Part shown: one piece after another, positions 15,138 to 22,519 of the stretch
How positions within the stretch are numbered: the stretch's first letter is position 1
How the letters are laid out: each line of letters starts with the position of its first letter
NCBI GenBank assembly: GCA_934663595.1
Contig: CAKUKM010000033.1
Location: 1-27,240 of the forward strand
Direction of reading: 5' to 3'
DNA length: 27,240 bases
Origin: an uncultured Clostridia bacterium
GTDB taxonomy: Bacteria > Bacillota > Clostridia > Christensenellales > Aristaeellaceae
The notes under the pieces: model-generated
Told to the model about the DNA's origin: nothing
Seen by the model: only the letters and a program-made list of their open reading frames with translations
Database searches by the model: none
Made by a program: the position numbers and the translations under genes

Positions 15138-16675
15138 TTCTCTTCCCCATCCTTTTTCTCGTCGGCCTTCATCATGCCGTCCAGCATATCCACCGCGTCG
15201 AAATCGCCCGCGTCGATCGCGATCTGCATCAGCCATTCCAGGCTCTGCGGCTTCAGCGCGCCCTCAAAGCGCTTTACGCCGTCCCATTTGCCCTGTTTCG
15301 CCAGGCGAATGCAGCACTTCAGCAGAACCTCCTGCTTCAATTCCTTCGCGACCAGATCGAGGTATTCGTAATCCTCCGCGTCGGTCGCATCCAGCGCCGC
15401 CTTTTCGATCTGGCTGTCGTCCATATCGTAGCGCGTCAGCTGCGCGGCCAGCACGCGCGCACCCGCCCGGCGCGCCGTGTTCGCGATCTCAACCACGCAA
15501 TCCTTCATGTCGATCTGCTCGGCATAGGTCGAAAGCCACTGCCAGTTCTCCGCCTTCATCGCCGCCATCGCCACGCGCTGCTGAAGATGATCGTCGAACT
15601 TCCATACGTGCTCGCCCAGCCAGCCCCAATCGCCGTTCTCGATCGCGGTTTCAATCGTGCCCGCGTCGGCATAGCCGCCGAGGTTTTTACACACCCAATC
15701 CTGCATGCCCAGCGCGTTTGCGCGCTCGGAAATGCGCTTTTTGAGTTCTTCGTCGTCGACCTCGCTCAAATGCGCCTCGATCCATTCCCAGCGCCCGTCG
15801 TCCATCGCACGCTCAAATGCGCTCCGACGCAGTCGCTTCAGTCGCTCTTCGCGCGACGATGCGTCGCTGGTCAGGCTGTCGATGGTTTTGCTCACGCCGT
15901 CGGCCACCGATTCGCCGATGCGAACCACCTTGCGCACCACCGTGTCCACGCCCTGGCCGATCACCCGGGAAACATCCTCGAGCGTCGGGCTGTCGGGAAC
16001 GCGCGCCGCGCTCTCATTCATCGGGCCGATTTTTTCGCCCCGCGCAATCGCCCGCGCAAACGCGTCCACCGTTTCCTTTTTCAGAAACGGCGCGAACTGC
16101 CGAAGCGTATCCCAATCCAGATCCGATTCGCTCTGGCGAATCAGCTTTTCCAGACACGCGCAGCCGACATACGGTGCAAACTGGATCAGCTCCGCGCTCG
16201 TAAGCGGCCCCTGCGCGCTCAGCATTTCCTCCACGGCGCCCTTCGACATAAACGGCGCCATCTTCACAAGGCTCTTCAAATCCACCTTGTCGCGCGGCGC
16301 GCCCTCCGGCACGCCCTCTACCTTCGCATCCACCGCGCCGTCGTCGACCGGCGGAACCTCTCTCGGCTCGCTCTTAAACAGATTGCCGATATCGTCGATC
16401 ACGCCGCCGACAAAGCTGCCGATCGAATTGCCCGCCGGTTCCTCGCGCTCCAGCCGCGCCTCCGGAACCGTTCCGTTCAAAAGCTGCTCTACCGTGATTC
16501 CAAACAGCTTCGTCAAATCCAGCAGCGTTTGAATATCCGGCAGCGCCGCTCCGTTTTCCCATTTGGAAACCGCCTGGTGCGAGACGTTCAACGCCGCAGC
16601 CAGCTGCTGCTGTGTCAGTCCCTTCGTCTGCCGAAGCGTCGCAATCAACTTTCCTACTGCCCGCGTATCTACCAT
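15134..16675 (-). CDS. XRE-family regulator fused to two kinds of helical repeats
   Basis: 513 residues. An XRE helix-turn-helix lies at ~8-65 ('QTKGLTQQQLAAALNVSHQAVSKWENG'). Residues ~133-210 hold three copies of a motif around 'APF/APY' (at 140, 167, 195). After a linker (~215-280), residues ~285-500 hold about six diverged helical units marked by an aromatic pair: 'GRWEWIEAHL' (294), 'GDWGWLGEHV' (348), 'ENWQWLSTYA' (376), 'EDYEYLDLVA' (434), 'GKWDGVKRF' (462) and 'GDFDAVDML' (490). Helical solenoids of this kind usually bind other proteins. GGAGG lies 11 bases before ATG 16675. It has its own promoter, is divergent from htpG, and its stop overlaps a membrane protein gene. A link between DNA binding and membrane or protein stress is my inference; no known function is claimed. 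Confidence 0.85.
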   Translation of the reverse strand: MVDTRAVGKLIATLRQTKGLTQQQLAAALNVSHQAVSKWENGAALPDIQTLLDLTKLFGITVEQLLNGTVPEARLEREEPAGNSIGSFVGGVIDDIGNLFKSEPREVPPVDDGAVDAKVEGVPEGAPRDKVDLKSLVKMAPFMSKGAVEEMLSAQGPLTSAELIQFAPYVGCACLEKLIRQSESDLDWDTLRQFAPFLKKETVDAFARAIARGEKIGPMNESAARVPDSPTLEDVSRVIGQGVDTVVRKVVRIGESVADGVSKTIDSLTSDASSREERLKRLRRSAFERAMDDGRWEWIEAHLSEVDDEELKKRISERANALGMQDWVCKNLGGYADAGTIETAIENGDWGWLGEHVWKFDDHLQQRVAMAAMKAENWQWLSTYAEQIDMKDCVVEIANTARRAGARVLAAQLTRYDMDDSQIEKAALDATDAEDYEYLDLVAKELKQEVLLKCCIRLAKQGKWDGVKRFEGALKPQSLEWLMQIAIDAGDFDAVDMLDGMMKADEKKDGEEK

Positions 16676-16737
16676 ATTTTTCTTACCTCCGTCTCGCATC
16701 AAGCGCTTTGTTTGGCGAACCCCTTCACCATATTGGA

Positions 16738-16766
16738 ATTGTAGCACGTTCTATTTATGTTTGCAA
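16738..16766 (-). promoter_or_regulatory. Promoter of the XRE-repeat operon
   Basis: Minus strand: TTGCAA (16766-16761), 17-base spacer, TACAAT (16743-16738) with a TGC just before it (partial extended -10). It lies 46 bases left of the CIRCE operator, so CIRCE would sit upstream of this promoter rather than over it. Confidence 0.65.
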
Positions 16767-16811
16767 GCAACTGTAGGTAGAATTCGCTAAACTCAAAGTT
16801 GAATTTGTTTG

Positions 16812-16838
16812 TTAGCACTCTTTTTGTTTGAGTGCCAA
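16812..16838. promoter_or_regulatory. CIRCE operator (HrcA-binding site)
   Basis: TTAGCACTC (16812-16820), nine-base spacer, GAGTGCCAA (16830-16838). This matches the CIRCE consensus TTAGCACTC-N9-GAGTGCTAA in 17 of 18 arm positions. HrcA binds it to repress heat-shock genes. It ends seven bases before the htpG -35. Confidence 0.93.
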
Positions 16839-16845
16839 AAAAGTG

Positions 16846-16874
16846 TTGACAAACGCGATTCAGGGGATTAAAAT
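16846..16874 (+). promoter_or_regulatory. Promoter of htpG
   Basis: TTGACA (16846-16851), 17-base spacer, TAAAAT (16869-16874). The transcript would start ~25 bases before the ATG. The adjacent CIRCE element would let HrcA block polymerase access. Confidence 0.88.
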
Positions 16875-16906
16875 AGTAGTAAATCATCCCAGAGGAGGTT
16901 TGTATT

Positions 16907-18760
16907 ATGTTGGGACACGGAACCGTATCCATTCATGCGGAAAACATTATGCCGGTCATCAAGCAATGGCTGTATTCGGATAAAGACATTTTCATGCGCG
17001 AGGTCGTGAGCAACGCCTGCGACGCCATCAGCAAGCATCGTCGCCTGGTCGCCTCGGGCGAAGCGGAGAAGGACGAGAATCCCTATCGCATCGACGTGGT
17101 GGTCGACAAGGCCGCGGGCACGCTGACGTTTACCGACAACGGCATCGGCATGACGGCGGACGAGGTCGAGAAGTACATCGCACAGGTCGCGTTCTCCGGC
17201 GCGAGCGATTTCATCGCCAAATACGCTAAGGACGGCGAAACCGAGGACACGAAGATCATCGGCCATTTCGGCCTGGGCTTTTACAGCGTGTTCATGGTTT
17301 CCAAAAAGGTCGTAATCGACACGAAGAGCTATACCGGCGCGCCCGCCGTTCGCTGGACGAGCGAGGACGGCATGAGCTACGACATGGAGGAATCCGACCG
17401 CACGGAGCGCGGCACGTCGATCACGCTCACGATCAACGACGCGGATGCGGATTTCCTGAACGTATGGACCGTGCGCGCGACGCTGGACAAGCACTGCGCG
17501 TTCATGCCCGCGCCGATTTACCTGTCCGAAATTCCGGAGCCGGCCAAGGAGGGCGAGGAAGCGCCCGAGAAGAAGGAGCCGGAGCAGGTCAACGACCCGA
17601 ATCCGCTCTGGATGCGCAAGCCGACCGACTGCACCGACGAGGATTACAAGGCGTTTTACCACAAGGTGTTCCACGATTACGAGGACCCGCTGTTCTGGAT
17701 TCACTTGAACGCCGAATACCCGTTCAATCTGAAGGGCATTCTGTATTTCCCGCGCATCAAGAACGAATTGTCCGCCAGCGAGGGCATGGTCAAGCTCTAT
17801 AACAATCAGGTGTTCGTCGCGGACAATATTAAGGAAGTCATTCCGGAATTCCTGCTGCTGCTCAAGGGCGTGATCGATTGCCCGGATCTGCCGCTGAACG
17901 TATCGAGATCGTTCCTGCAGAACGACGGCTACGTCCGCAAGATGTCGGCGTACATCACGCGCAAGGTGGCCGATCGCCTGCTGAGCGAATTCAACAACAA
18001 TCGCGAGGAATACCAGCGCTATTGGGACGACATTCATCCGTTCGTGAAGTACGGCTTCATGCGCGACGACAAATTCTACGACCGCGCGAAGAAGGCGCTG
18101 CTGTTCAAGACCACGGCGGGCGCGTATCTGACGCTGGAGGAATACCGCAACCGCAATTCCGACGGCGAAGAATGCACCGTCTATTACGCCAGCGATGAAA
18201 AGCGCCAGGCGCAGATGATCAAGCTCTATACCGATCAAGGCAAGGACGTCGTGATTCTGAATACGCTGATCGACACGAACTTCATCAGCTTCCTGGAATA
18301 CGCCGAGCACGAACAGAAAATCACGTTCCGGCGCGTCGATGCGGCGACCGACAGTCTGACCGAAGAGGGCGAAACCTCCGAGGACGATCGCGCGAAGCTG
18401 GAAACGCGCTTCCGCACGGCGATGAACGATTCGGAATTGACCGTTTCGCTCAAGCCGTTCAAGTCCGACGACATGATCGCGATGATCACCGTGGACGAGC
18501 AGAACCGCAGGCTGACCGAAATGAGCGCGCGCTGGGGCGGCCGCGACATGAATCTGCCCGAAAAGCGCACGCTGGTGCTGAATTCGAAGCATCCGCTGAT
18601 TCACTGGATTGAAAACGCGCCCGACGGCGAGGAAACGAACGCCGTATGCGCGCAGGTCGCGGATCTGGCGGAAATGGCGCGCCAGCCGCTGGTGGCCGAG
18701 CGCATGGTCGAGTTCCTGAAGCGTTCCAACGCGCTGCTGACGAAGCTGATTGAAAAGTAA
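16907..18760 (+). CDS. htpG: Molecular chaperone HtpG (Hsp90)
   Basis: Cytoplasmic ATP-driven dimeric chaperone that remodels late-folding or stress-damaged proteins. 617 residues, against ~620 in the family. The N-terminal GHKL ATPase has 'MREVVSNACDAISKHRRL' (Glu32, Asn36, Asp39), 'TFTDNGIGMTADEV' and 'IGHFGLGFYSVFMVS'. The middle domain shows 'NPLWMRKPTDCTDEDYKAFYHKVFHDYEDPLFWIHLN', 'GILYFPR', 'LYNNQVFVADN' and 'IDCPDLPLNVSRSFLQND', all classic Hsp90 signatures. A charged acidic linker (~218-232, 'AKEGEEAPEKKEPEQV') sits between the domains. AGAGGAGG precedes ATG 16907. CIRCE and a strong promoter lie upstream and a strong terminator downstream. Confidence 0.98.
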   Translation: MLGHGTVSIHAENIMPVIKQWLYSDKDIFMREVVSNACDAISKHRRLVASGEAEKDENPYRIDVVVDKAAGTLTFTDNGIGMTADEVEKYIAQVAFSGASDFIAKYAKDGETEDTKIIGHFGLGFYSVFMVSKKVVIDTKSYTGAPAVRWTSEDGMSYDMEESDRTERGTSITLTINDADADFLNVWTVRATLDKHCAFMPAPIYLSEIPEPAKEGEEAPEKKEPEQVNDPNPLWMRKPTDCTDEDYKAFYHKVFHDYEDPLFWIHLNAEYPFNLKGILYFPRIKNELSASEGMVKLYNNQVFVADNIKEVIPEFLLLLKGVIDCPDLPLNVSRSFLQNDGYVRKMSAYITRKVADRLLSEFNNNREEYQRYWDDIHPFVKYGFMRDDKFYDRAKKALLFKTTAGAYLTLEEYRNRNSDGEECTVYYASDEKRQAQMIKLYTDQGKDVVILNTLIDTNFISFLEYAEHEQKITFRRVDAATDSLTEEGETSEDDRAKLETRFRTAMNDSELTVSLKPFKSDDMIAMITVDEQNRRLTEMSARWGGRDMNLPEKRTLVLNSKHPLIHWIENAPDGEETNAVCAQVADLAEMARQPLVAERMVEFLKRSNALLTKLIEK

Positions 18761-18771
18761 ATCGCGCATTC

Positions 18772-18805
18772 GCGCCCTTCGAGGTCTTCCCGAAGGGCGC
18801 TTTTT
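18772..18805 (+). terminator. Intrinsic terminator of htpG
   Basis: GCGCCCTTCG (18772-18781) pairs with CGAAGGGCGC (18791-18800) and is followed by TTTTT. It starts 11 bases after the htpG stop and ends six bases before the Shine-Dalgarno of the next gene. Confidence 0.93.
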
Positions 18806-18822
18806 GAAATGGAGGAAACCGT

Positions 18823-19704
18823 TTGGAGCTGTTTCGCCGCTTTTTTCCCGCCTCCGCGCAGGGATTTGTCTTCAGCGCGGACTATCAGGAAGTCCCGCCC
18901 TCCCCCGCGCTCGCGCCGTTCGTTCGCTGCTTCTGGGGCTCCGAATGCGCGCGAATTGCGGGCGGCGCGCCGTCGCGCGTGATTCCGGACGCCTGCATGG
19001 ATCTGGTCTTCGAGGTCAATTACACCCGCAATCAGGTGTTCGGGCATTTCTGCGCGCTGGACGATTCGCCGTCGCTGGTCGCATGCCGCCGTCCGGGCGA
19101 GCGCATCGCGCAATTCGGCATACGCTTTTACGCCTGGTCGGCCGTCTGCTTTTCCGATTCTCCGCTTTCGGATTCGCGCACGGAGCCGGACGGCCTCGAC
19201 GCCTATTTTCGCCCGATCGTTCGCGCGCTGATTCCGCTGCTCTGGGAATCGGACTCGCTTTCCGCCCGATCCGAACGCGCCGAGCGCGTGCTGCTGCGGC
19301 ATTTGCATCCGGAGCGCCTTTCCCCCGCAATTCAGAACGCGATTTATGAAATGGCCACCTGCACCGGGCGCATGGATTTGAGCGCGTTTTCGCAGGCCGC
19401 GTGTCTGGGCAATCGCCAGCTGGAGCGGCTGTTTCGCGCGGCGATGGGCGCAAGTCCCAAGCTGTTTTCGCAGCTCGTGCGGCATCAGCGCGTGTATCAG
19501 GATCTGCTGTTCGGCCGGTTCAACGCACTGGACGCCGTCGCGCGCTACGGCTATGCTGATCAATCGCATCTGCTGCGCGATTTTCGCAGGTTCCATGGCG
19601 TTTTGCCGCGCGAAATTCAGAAGATGTCGCATTTATTCTATACGAATGCGGGTAAAACGCGCTATGCTGTTTTCGAGGAGGGATATTATGACGAAAACCT
19701 ATGA
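18823..19704 (+). CDS. AraC-family regulator with DUF6597-type N-terminal domain
   Basis: 293 residues. The N-terminal ~130 residues carry 'PSPALAPFVRCFWG', 'RVIPDACMDLVFEVN' and 'FGIRFYAWSA', the pattern of the DUF6597-type domain found in AraC regulators that sense small molecules. The C-terminal helix-turn-helix pair is 'MDLSAFSQAACLGNRQLERLFRAAMGASPKLFSQLVR' and 'ALDAVARYGYADQSHLLRDFRRFHGVLPREIQ'. The start is TTG 18823, with GGAGG seven bases upstream. There is no clear separate promoter: the htpG terminator ends only 17 bases before the start, so expression may depend on readthrough or on a promoter inside htpG. The last 17 bases overlap the next gene, implying translational coupling with the toroid protein. 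Confidence 0.85.
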   Translation: MELFRRFFPASAQGFVFSADYQEVPPSPALAPFVRCFWGSECARIAGGAPSRVIPDACMDLVFEVNYTRNQVFGHFCALDDSPSLVACRRPGERIAQFGIRFYAWSAVCFSDSPLSDSRTEPDGLDAYFRPIVRALIPLLWESDSLSARSERAERVLLRHLHPERLSPAIQNAIYEMATCTGRMDLSAFSQAACLGNRQLERLFRAAMGASPKLFSQLVRHQRVYQDLLFGRFNALDAVARYGYADQSHLLRDFRRFHGVLPREIQKMSHLFYTNAGKTRYAVFEEGYYDENL

Positions 19705-20599
19705 AAACGCGCGGCGGTTCGTGTATCAGAATGCACGCCCGCTCGATTTTGCGCGCTGGAAGCTCTATTTCGAAAACGGCCCGCGCGAGGCAGTCTGGGA
19801 CGCGCTCGCCGCGTATCAGAATCCGGACGGCGGATTTGGCTACGGGCTGGAGGTCGATTGCCTCTGCCCCGCGTCTTCGCCCATTCAGACCTGGCAGGCG
19901 ACGATGATTCTGCGCGAAACCGGCCTGTTCGACCGGAATCACCCGATCGTCCGTGGAATTATTTCGTATCTTACGAGCGGCGCAGCGTTTGACGGCCATT
20001 TCTGGAGCGCCGTCGTTCCCGAGGTGAACGATTATCCGCACGCGCCGTGGTGGAGCTACGACGCCAACACGCAGCCGACCTACAACCCGACCGCTTCGCT
20101 GGCGGGCTTCCTGCTGCGCGTTTCCGAAAAGGGCGACGCGGCGTATGAATTGGGCGCGCGCATCGCAAGGGAGGCGCTTGAATTCTATTCCGCAAATCCG
20201 ATCGATGTGGAAATGCACCTGCTGCCGTGCCTGAGAACGATGTGCGCGGATATTCTGGCCGCCGCGCCCGAAATCGGCGGCGCGGACGAGCTGCTCGCGC
20301 GCGTTGAGCAGTCGATCATCGAATGCGTAAAGCGCGACGCGCCGCTGCTCGGGAAGGAATACGGCGCAATGGCGCTGAATTACATCATGGGCCCGAACGA
20401 CCCGCTGGCCGCTCCGCTTGCCGAAAACGCCGCAAACGAGGCGCAGCTGCTGCTGCGCACGCAGCAGCCGGACGGTGCGTGGCCGCTAATGTGGCAATGG
20501 GGCATGTACCCAGAGGCGTTTGCCGTCGCCACAAATTGCTGGCAGAGCGCGCTGATTATCGGAAATCTTCTCGCGCTGCGCGGCATGGGTCTCGCGTAA
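19688..20599 (+). CDS. Alpha/alpha-toroid protein of the prenyltransferase/squalene-cyclase fold
   Basis: 303 residues. Two QW-like repeats are visible: 'ALAAYQNPDGGFGYGLEVD' near the N-terminus and 'LLRTQQPDGAWPLMWQWG' near the C-terminus, with helices between them, as in squalene-cyclase and prenyltransferase-like barrels. No DxDD cyclase motif or zinc site is evident, so terpene chemistry should not be assumed; bacterial members of this group are mostly uncharacterised. GAGGAGGG lies before ATG 19688, inside the end of the AraC gene. The overlap suggests that the regulator and this protein act together (for example, the toroid as target or effector of an environmental response). A bidirectional terminator follows 10 bases after the stop. 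Confidence 0.75.
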   Translation: MTKTYENARRFVYQNARPLDFARWKLYFENGPREAVWDALAAYQNPDGGFGYGLEVDCLCPASSPIQTWQATMILRETGLFDRNHPIVRGIISYLTSGAAFDGHFWSAVVPEVNDYPHAPWWSYDANTQPTYNPTASLAGFLLRVSEKGDAAYELGARIAREALEFYSANPIDVEMHLLPCLRTMCADILAAAPEIGGADELLARVEQSIIECVKRDAPLLGKEYGAMALNYIMGPNDPLAAPLAENAANEAQLLLRTQQPDGAWPLMWQWGMYPEAFAVATNCWQSALIIGNLLALRGMGLA

Positions 20600-20609
20600 A
20601 AAGCGCAAA

Positions 20610-20649
20610 AATCCGCTCGGACGATTCACGCGGAACGTCCGGGCGGATT
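20610..20649. terminator. Bidirectional terminator
   Basis: AATCCGCTCGGACG (20610-20623) pairs with CGTCCGGGCGGATT (20636-20649), 14 positions with one G-T. CTATTTT follows on the plus strand and TTTTTG on the minus strand, serving the convergent toroid and PAP2 genes; the PAP2 stop abuts the stem. Confidence 0.9.
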
Positions 20650-21285
20650 CTATTTTGCTTTGCATGCGGAATCATACAGCGAAACGAGTCCCGCCGCCAG
20701 CAGCGCGCCGCCAATGATATCCGTAATCCAGTGCACGCCCGCCAGGAATCTTCCCGCAACCATCAGCGCCGCAAACGCCCGCGACGCGGCAATCGCGCCT
20801 CTGCGCACCGCCTTTCTTCGAATGCGCGCGTTCCACTGCCGCGCGGCCGTCGGCATCACGCACAGCACGAGCAGCGCGGTCGACGACGGATAGGACGTTT
20901 CCAGACAGCCGCCGATAAGCACGGGCCGATAGTTGATCGGCCGCGCCTCAAACAGCAGATACGCCGCCAGCGCCGCGATATAGAGCCCGCCCAGCGCCAG
21001 CAGGCTGCGATCCACCTTTGCAATGCTCCTTCGCCGAATCCATTGCGCCAGTCCCAGCGCCGCAAAGCCCATCGCCACGGCAATCGGAACCAGTCCGGGC
21101 CAGTCGGTAATGCGATAAAGCGACCAATTTACGCCCGTCAGGCGATGTGCAAATCCGTTCAGCGCCGCAAAGCCCACGTGCGAACCGTTCGGCCCGATCG
21201 GCTGAACGTCGATTCGATGGATCGCTATCGTCCATGCGGCAAACGCCGCGAGCAACAGCGCCGCCCTTCCGTTTCTTCTTCTCAT
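20650..21285 (-). CDS. Membrane phosphatase, PAP2 superfamily
   Basis: 211 residues, with about six hydrophobic helices. It carries versions of the three phosphatidic-acid phosphatase motifs: 'RPINYRP' (motif 1), 'SYPSSTALLVL' (motif 2, in which the usual PSGH His is replaced) and 'GRFLAGVHWITDIIGG' (motif 3, with the nucleophile His and Asp but Gly for the first Ser). PAP2 enzymes act at the outer membrane face on lipid phosphates such as undecaprenyl pyrophosphate. The altered motif 2 may reduce or shift activity. GAGGAA lies just before ATG 21285. It lies 84 bases downstream of the XRE-membrane gene and may be cotranscribed with it. Confidence 0.8.
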   Translation of the reverse strand: MRRRNGRAALLLAAFAAWTIAIHRIDVQPIGPNGSHVGFAALNGFAHRLTGVNWSLYRITDWPGLVPIAVAMGFAALGLAQWIRRRSIAKVDRSLLALGGLYIAALAAYLLFEARPINYRPVLIGGCLETSYPSSTALLVLCVMPTAARQWNARIRRKAVRRGAIAASRAFAALMVAGRFLAGVHWITDIIGGALLAAGLVSLYDSACKAK

Positions 21286-21369
21286 TTTCCTCTTTCCCTT
21301 CGCTGCAATTGGCTTTCGCCTGCATTCAGCTTAATTCGGGAAGCGAAAAATGGCAAGAATCGATTCGTG

Positions 21370-22002
21370 TCACGGCCGATACGAATCGTATCGCGCGCAT
21401 TTGGGGCGCATCAGCGCCTTGATCACCAGGAAAATCAGCGTAAACGCCGCCGCATACGGCTGCCGCGTCGCCACAAACAGAAAGGTTCCGCACGCGCTGG
21501 CCAGCAGCGAAAGCGCGCCGAAATCGCATTTCTTTTTCAGTTTTTCCGCAGCGCCGCACTTCGGAAAAAGCAGCATCGCGCCCATCGCCAGCTCCAGCAC
21601 CACGAACGACCAATAGAATTCCTTCTGGTACGCCGACATCGAGGTCAGCGAAAGCAGCGAGCCCTCCTGAATCGCGCCGTCGATCCTGCTGGCAAACAGC
21701 GGAAGGATCAAAAGCAGAAACACGGCGCAATCCAGAAAGCCGTAAATCCGCTCGTACAGCCGCTTTTCCCGCGCGCGGCTCTCCCTTTCCGCAATGCCGA
21801 GAAGCGCGTCGCCGGAAAGCAAATCGTCCAGCGACACGGAAAAGTATTTCGAAATCGCCTTCAGCGAATCGATGCCGGGAAGGCCGCGCCCCGATTCCCA
21901 TTTCGAAATCGCCGTTCGGGAAACGTGCAGCGCCTCCGCCAGCTGCTCCTGGGTCAGTCCCTCCCGCTTTCGCAGCTGCTGCAGCTTTTCATTGAATTCC
22001 AT
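21370..22002 (-). CDS. XRE-type DNA-binding protein with C-terminal membrane helices
   Basis: 210 residues. Residues ~3-60 form an XRE domain ('LRKREGLTQEQLAEALHVSRTAISKWESGRGLPGIDSLKAISKYF'). A charged linker ('RESRAREKRLYERI') leads to four hydrophobic segments between ~88 and 200. This layout is common in Firmicutes for regulators that sense membrane state or signal through a membrane tail. The ATG at 22002 has GAGGAGGGG upstream; an in-frame ATG at 22026 precedes that site and is less likely. It lies downstream of the tRNA terminator and upstream of the PAP2 gene, which may be its partner or target (inference). Confidence 0.85.
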   Translation of the reverse strand: MEFNEKLQQLRKREGLTQEQLAEALHVSRTAISKWESGRGLPGIDSLKAISKYFSVSLDDLLSGDALLGIAERESRAREKRLYERIYGFLDCAVFLLLILPLFASRIDGAIQEGSLLSLTSMSAYQKEFYWSFVVLELAMGAMLLFPKCGAAEKLKKKCDFGALSLLASACGTFLFVATRQPYAAAFTLIFLVIKALMRPKCARYDSYRP

Positions 22003-22044
22003 TCTCCGCCCCTCCTCGCACATCATCCTTCGGAAATACAGACA

Positions 22045-22082
22045 GAAGAAAAGCCCTGAAAACTCACGTTTCCAAGGCTTTT
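22045..22082 (-). terminator. Terminator of the tRNA-Arg gene
   Basis: Minus strand: AAAAGCC (22082-22076) pairs with GGCTTTT (22055-22049), followed by CTTCTG. It begins three bases after the encoded CCA of the tRNA. Confidence 0.65.
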
Positions 22083-22085
22083 CAG

Positions 22086-22162
22086 TGGCGGACCCTAAGG
22101 GATTCGAACCCCTGACCTTCTGGTCCGTAGCCAGACGCTCTATCCAGCTGAGCTAAGGGACC
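22086..22162 (-). tRNA. tRNA-Arg (anticodon ACG)
   Basis: 77 bases including an encoded CCA. The D arm reads TAGCTCAGCTGGATAGAGC, the anticodon arm is TCTGG-CTACGGA-CCAGA (anticodon ACG, decoding CGU/CGC and, with inosine, CGA), and the T loop is TTCGAAT. The acceptor arm pairs GGTCCCT with AGGGTCC except position 3-70, which is U-U. The gene has its own promoter and terminator. Confidence 0.96.
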
Positions 22163-22200
22163 TTATCGCTCAGGAACTCTGTTGTCCTGACGACTCATAT

Positions 22201-22229
22201 ATAATACCGCAGTTCCCGGTTTTTGTCAA
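22201..22229 (-). promoter_or_regulatory. Promoter of the tRNA-Arg gene
   Basis: Minus strand: TTGACA (22229-22224), 17-base spacer, TATTAT (22206-22201), ending 38 bases before the first base of the tRNA. Confidence 0.85.
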
Positions 22230-22279
22230 TACTTTTTATTGTTAATTCGATATGAACTTGCAACTGACATAAACCGGCG

Positions 22280-22310
22280 AAAAAAGAGCGGCGAGGAAAC
22301 CCCCGTCGCC
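22280..22310 (-). terminator. Possible minus-strand terminator
   Basis: GGCGA (minus, 22310-22306) pairs with TCGCC (22294-22290), followed after four bases by TTTTTT. The stem is short. It would end a transcript coming from the ribbon-helix-helix gene with a ~200-base trailer, or be a relic of a lost gene. Confidence 0.4.
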
Positions 22311-22390
22311 CGATTTTGCGCGCCCGACCTGATCTTTGACCCCACACTCGCCGGCTGGCATTTGAACACAACCAACTATAGGAGATTAAG

Positions 22391-22427
22391 ACAAAATCAC
22401 GCGTGTTTTGTGCAGCGTTTTGTGCAG
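22391..22427. repeat. Imperfect palindrome with adjacent tandem 11-base repeat
   Basis: ACAAAA-T-CACG and CGTG-TTTTGT form an imperfect palindrome (22391-22411) around the perfect core CACGCGTG. GTTTTGTGCAG occurs at 22405-22415 and again at 22417-22427. Such clusters can be recombinase or regulator binding sites; no function is established. Confidence 0.5.
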
Positions 22428-22519
22428 TTCAAAGGCTCGTTTTCCTCTCGCTGTTTGCAGATAGTGTCGATCCGCCCCACCTTCTGAACAACAGGGAAAC
22501 GGAGAAGGCTCGTTCGGTT

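Larger units (their letters stand above)
22163..22519. other. Gene-free stretch between the tRNA and the accessory region
   Basis: About 360 bases with no supportable gene. It holds the tRNA promoter at its left end, a minus-strand hairpin with a T-run near 22280-22310, and a palindrome with a tandem 11-base repeat at 22391-22427. Composition changes from the GC-rich chromosome to a more AT-rich style within it, so a junction of acquired DNA probably lies here. Confidence 0.6.

Noticed and set aside
16868..18769. 633-codon minus-strand frame opposite htpG
   Set aside because: No motif; htpG signatures are all on the plus strand with CIRCE, promoter and terminator in place.
21794..22156. 120-codon plus-strand frame ending 'FEPLTFWSVARRSIQLS'
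   Set aside because: Its C-terminal part is the antisense translation of the tRNA-Arg gene, a well-known annotation artefact.
22086..22162. tRNA-Arg as attachment site of the accessory segment
   Set aside because: The segment lies on the 5' side of the tRNA and no repeat of the tRNA 3' end is seen in the window.
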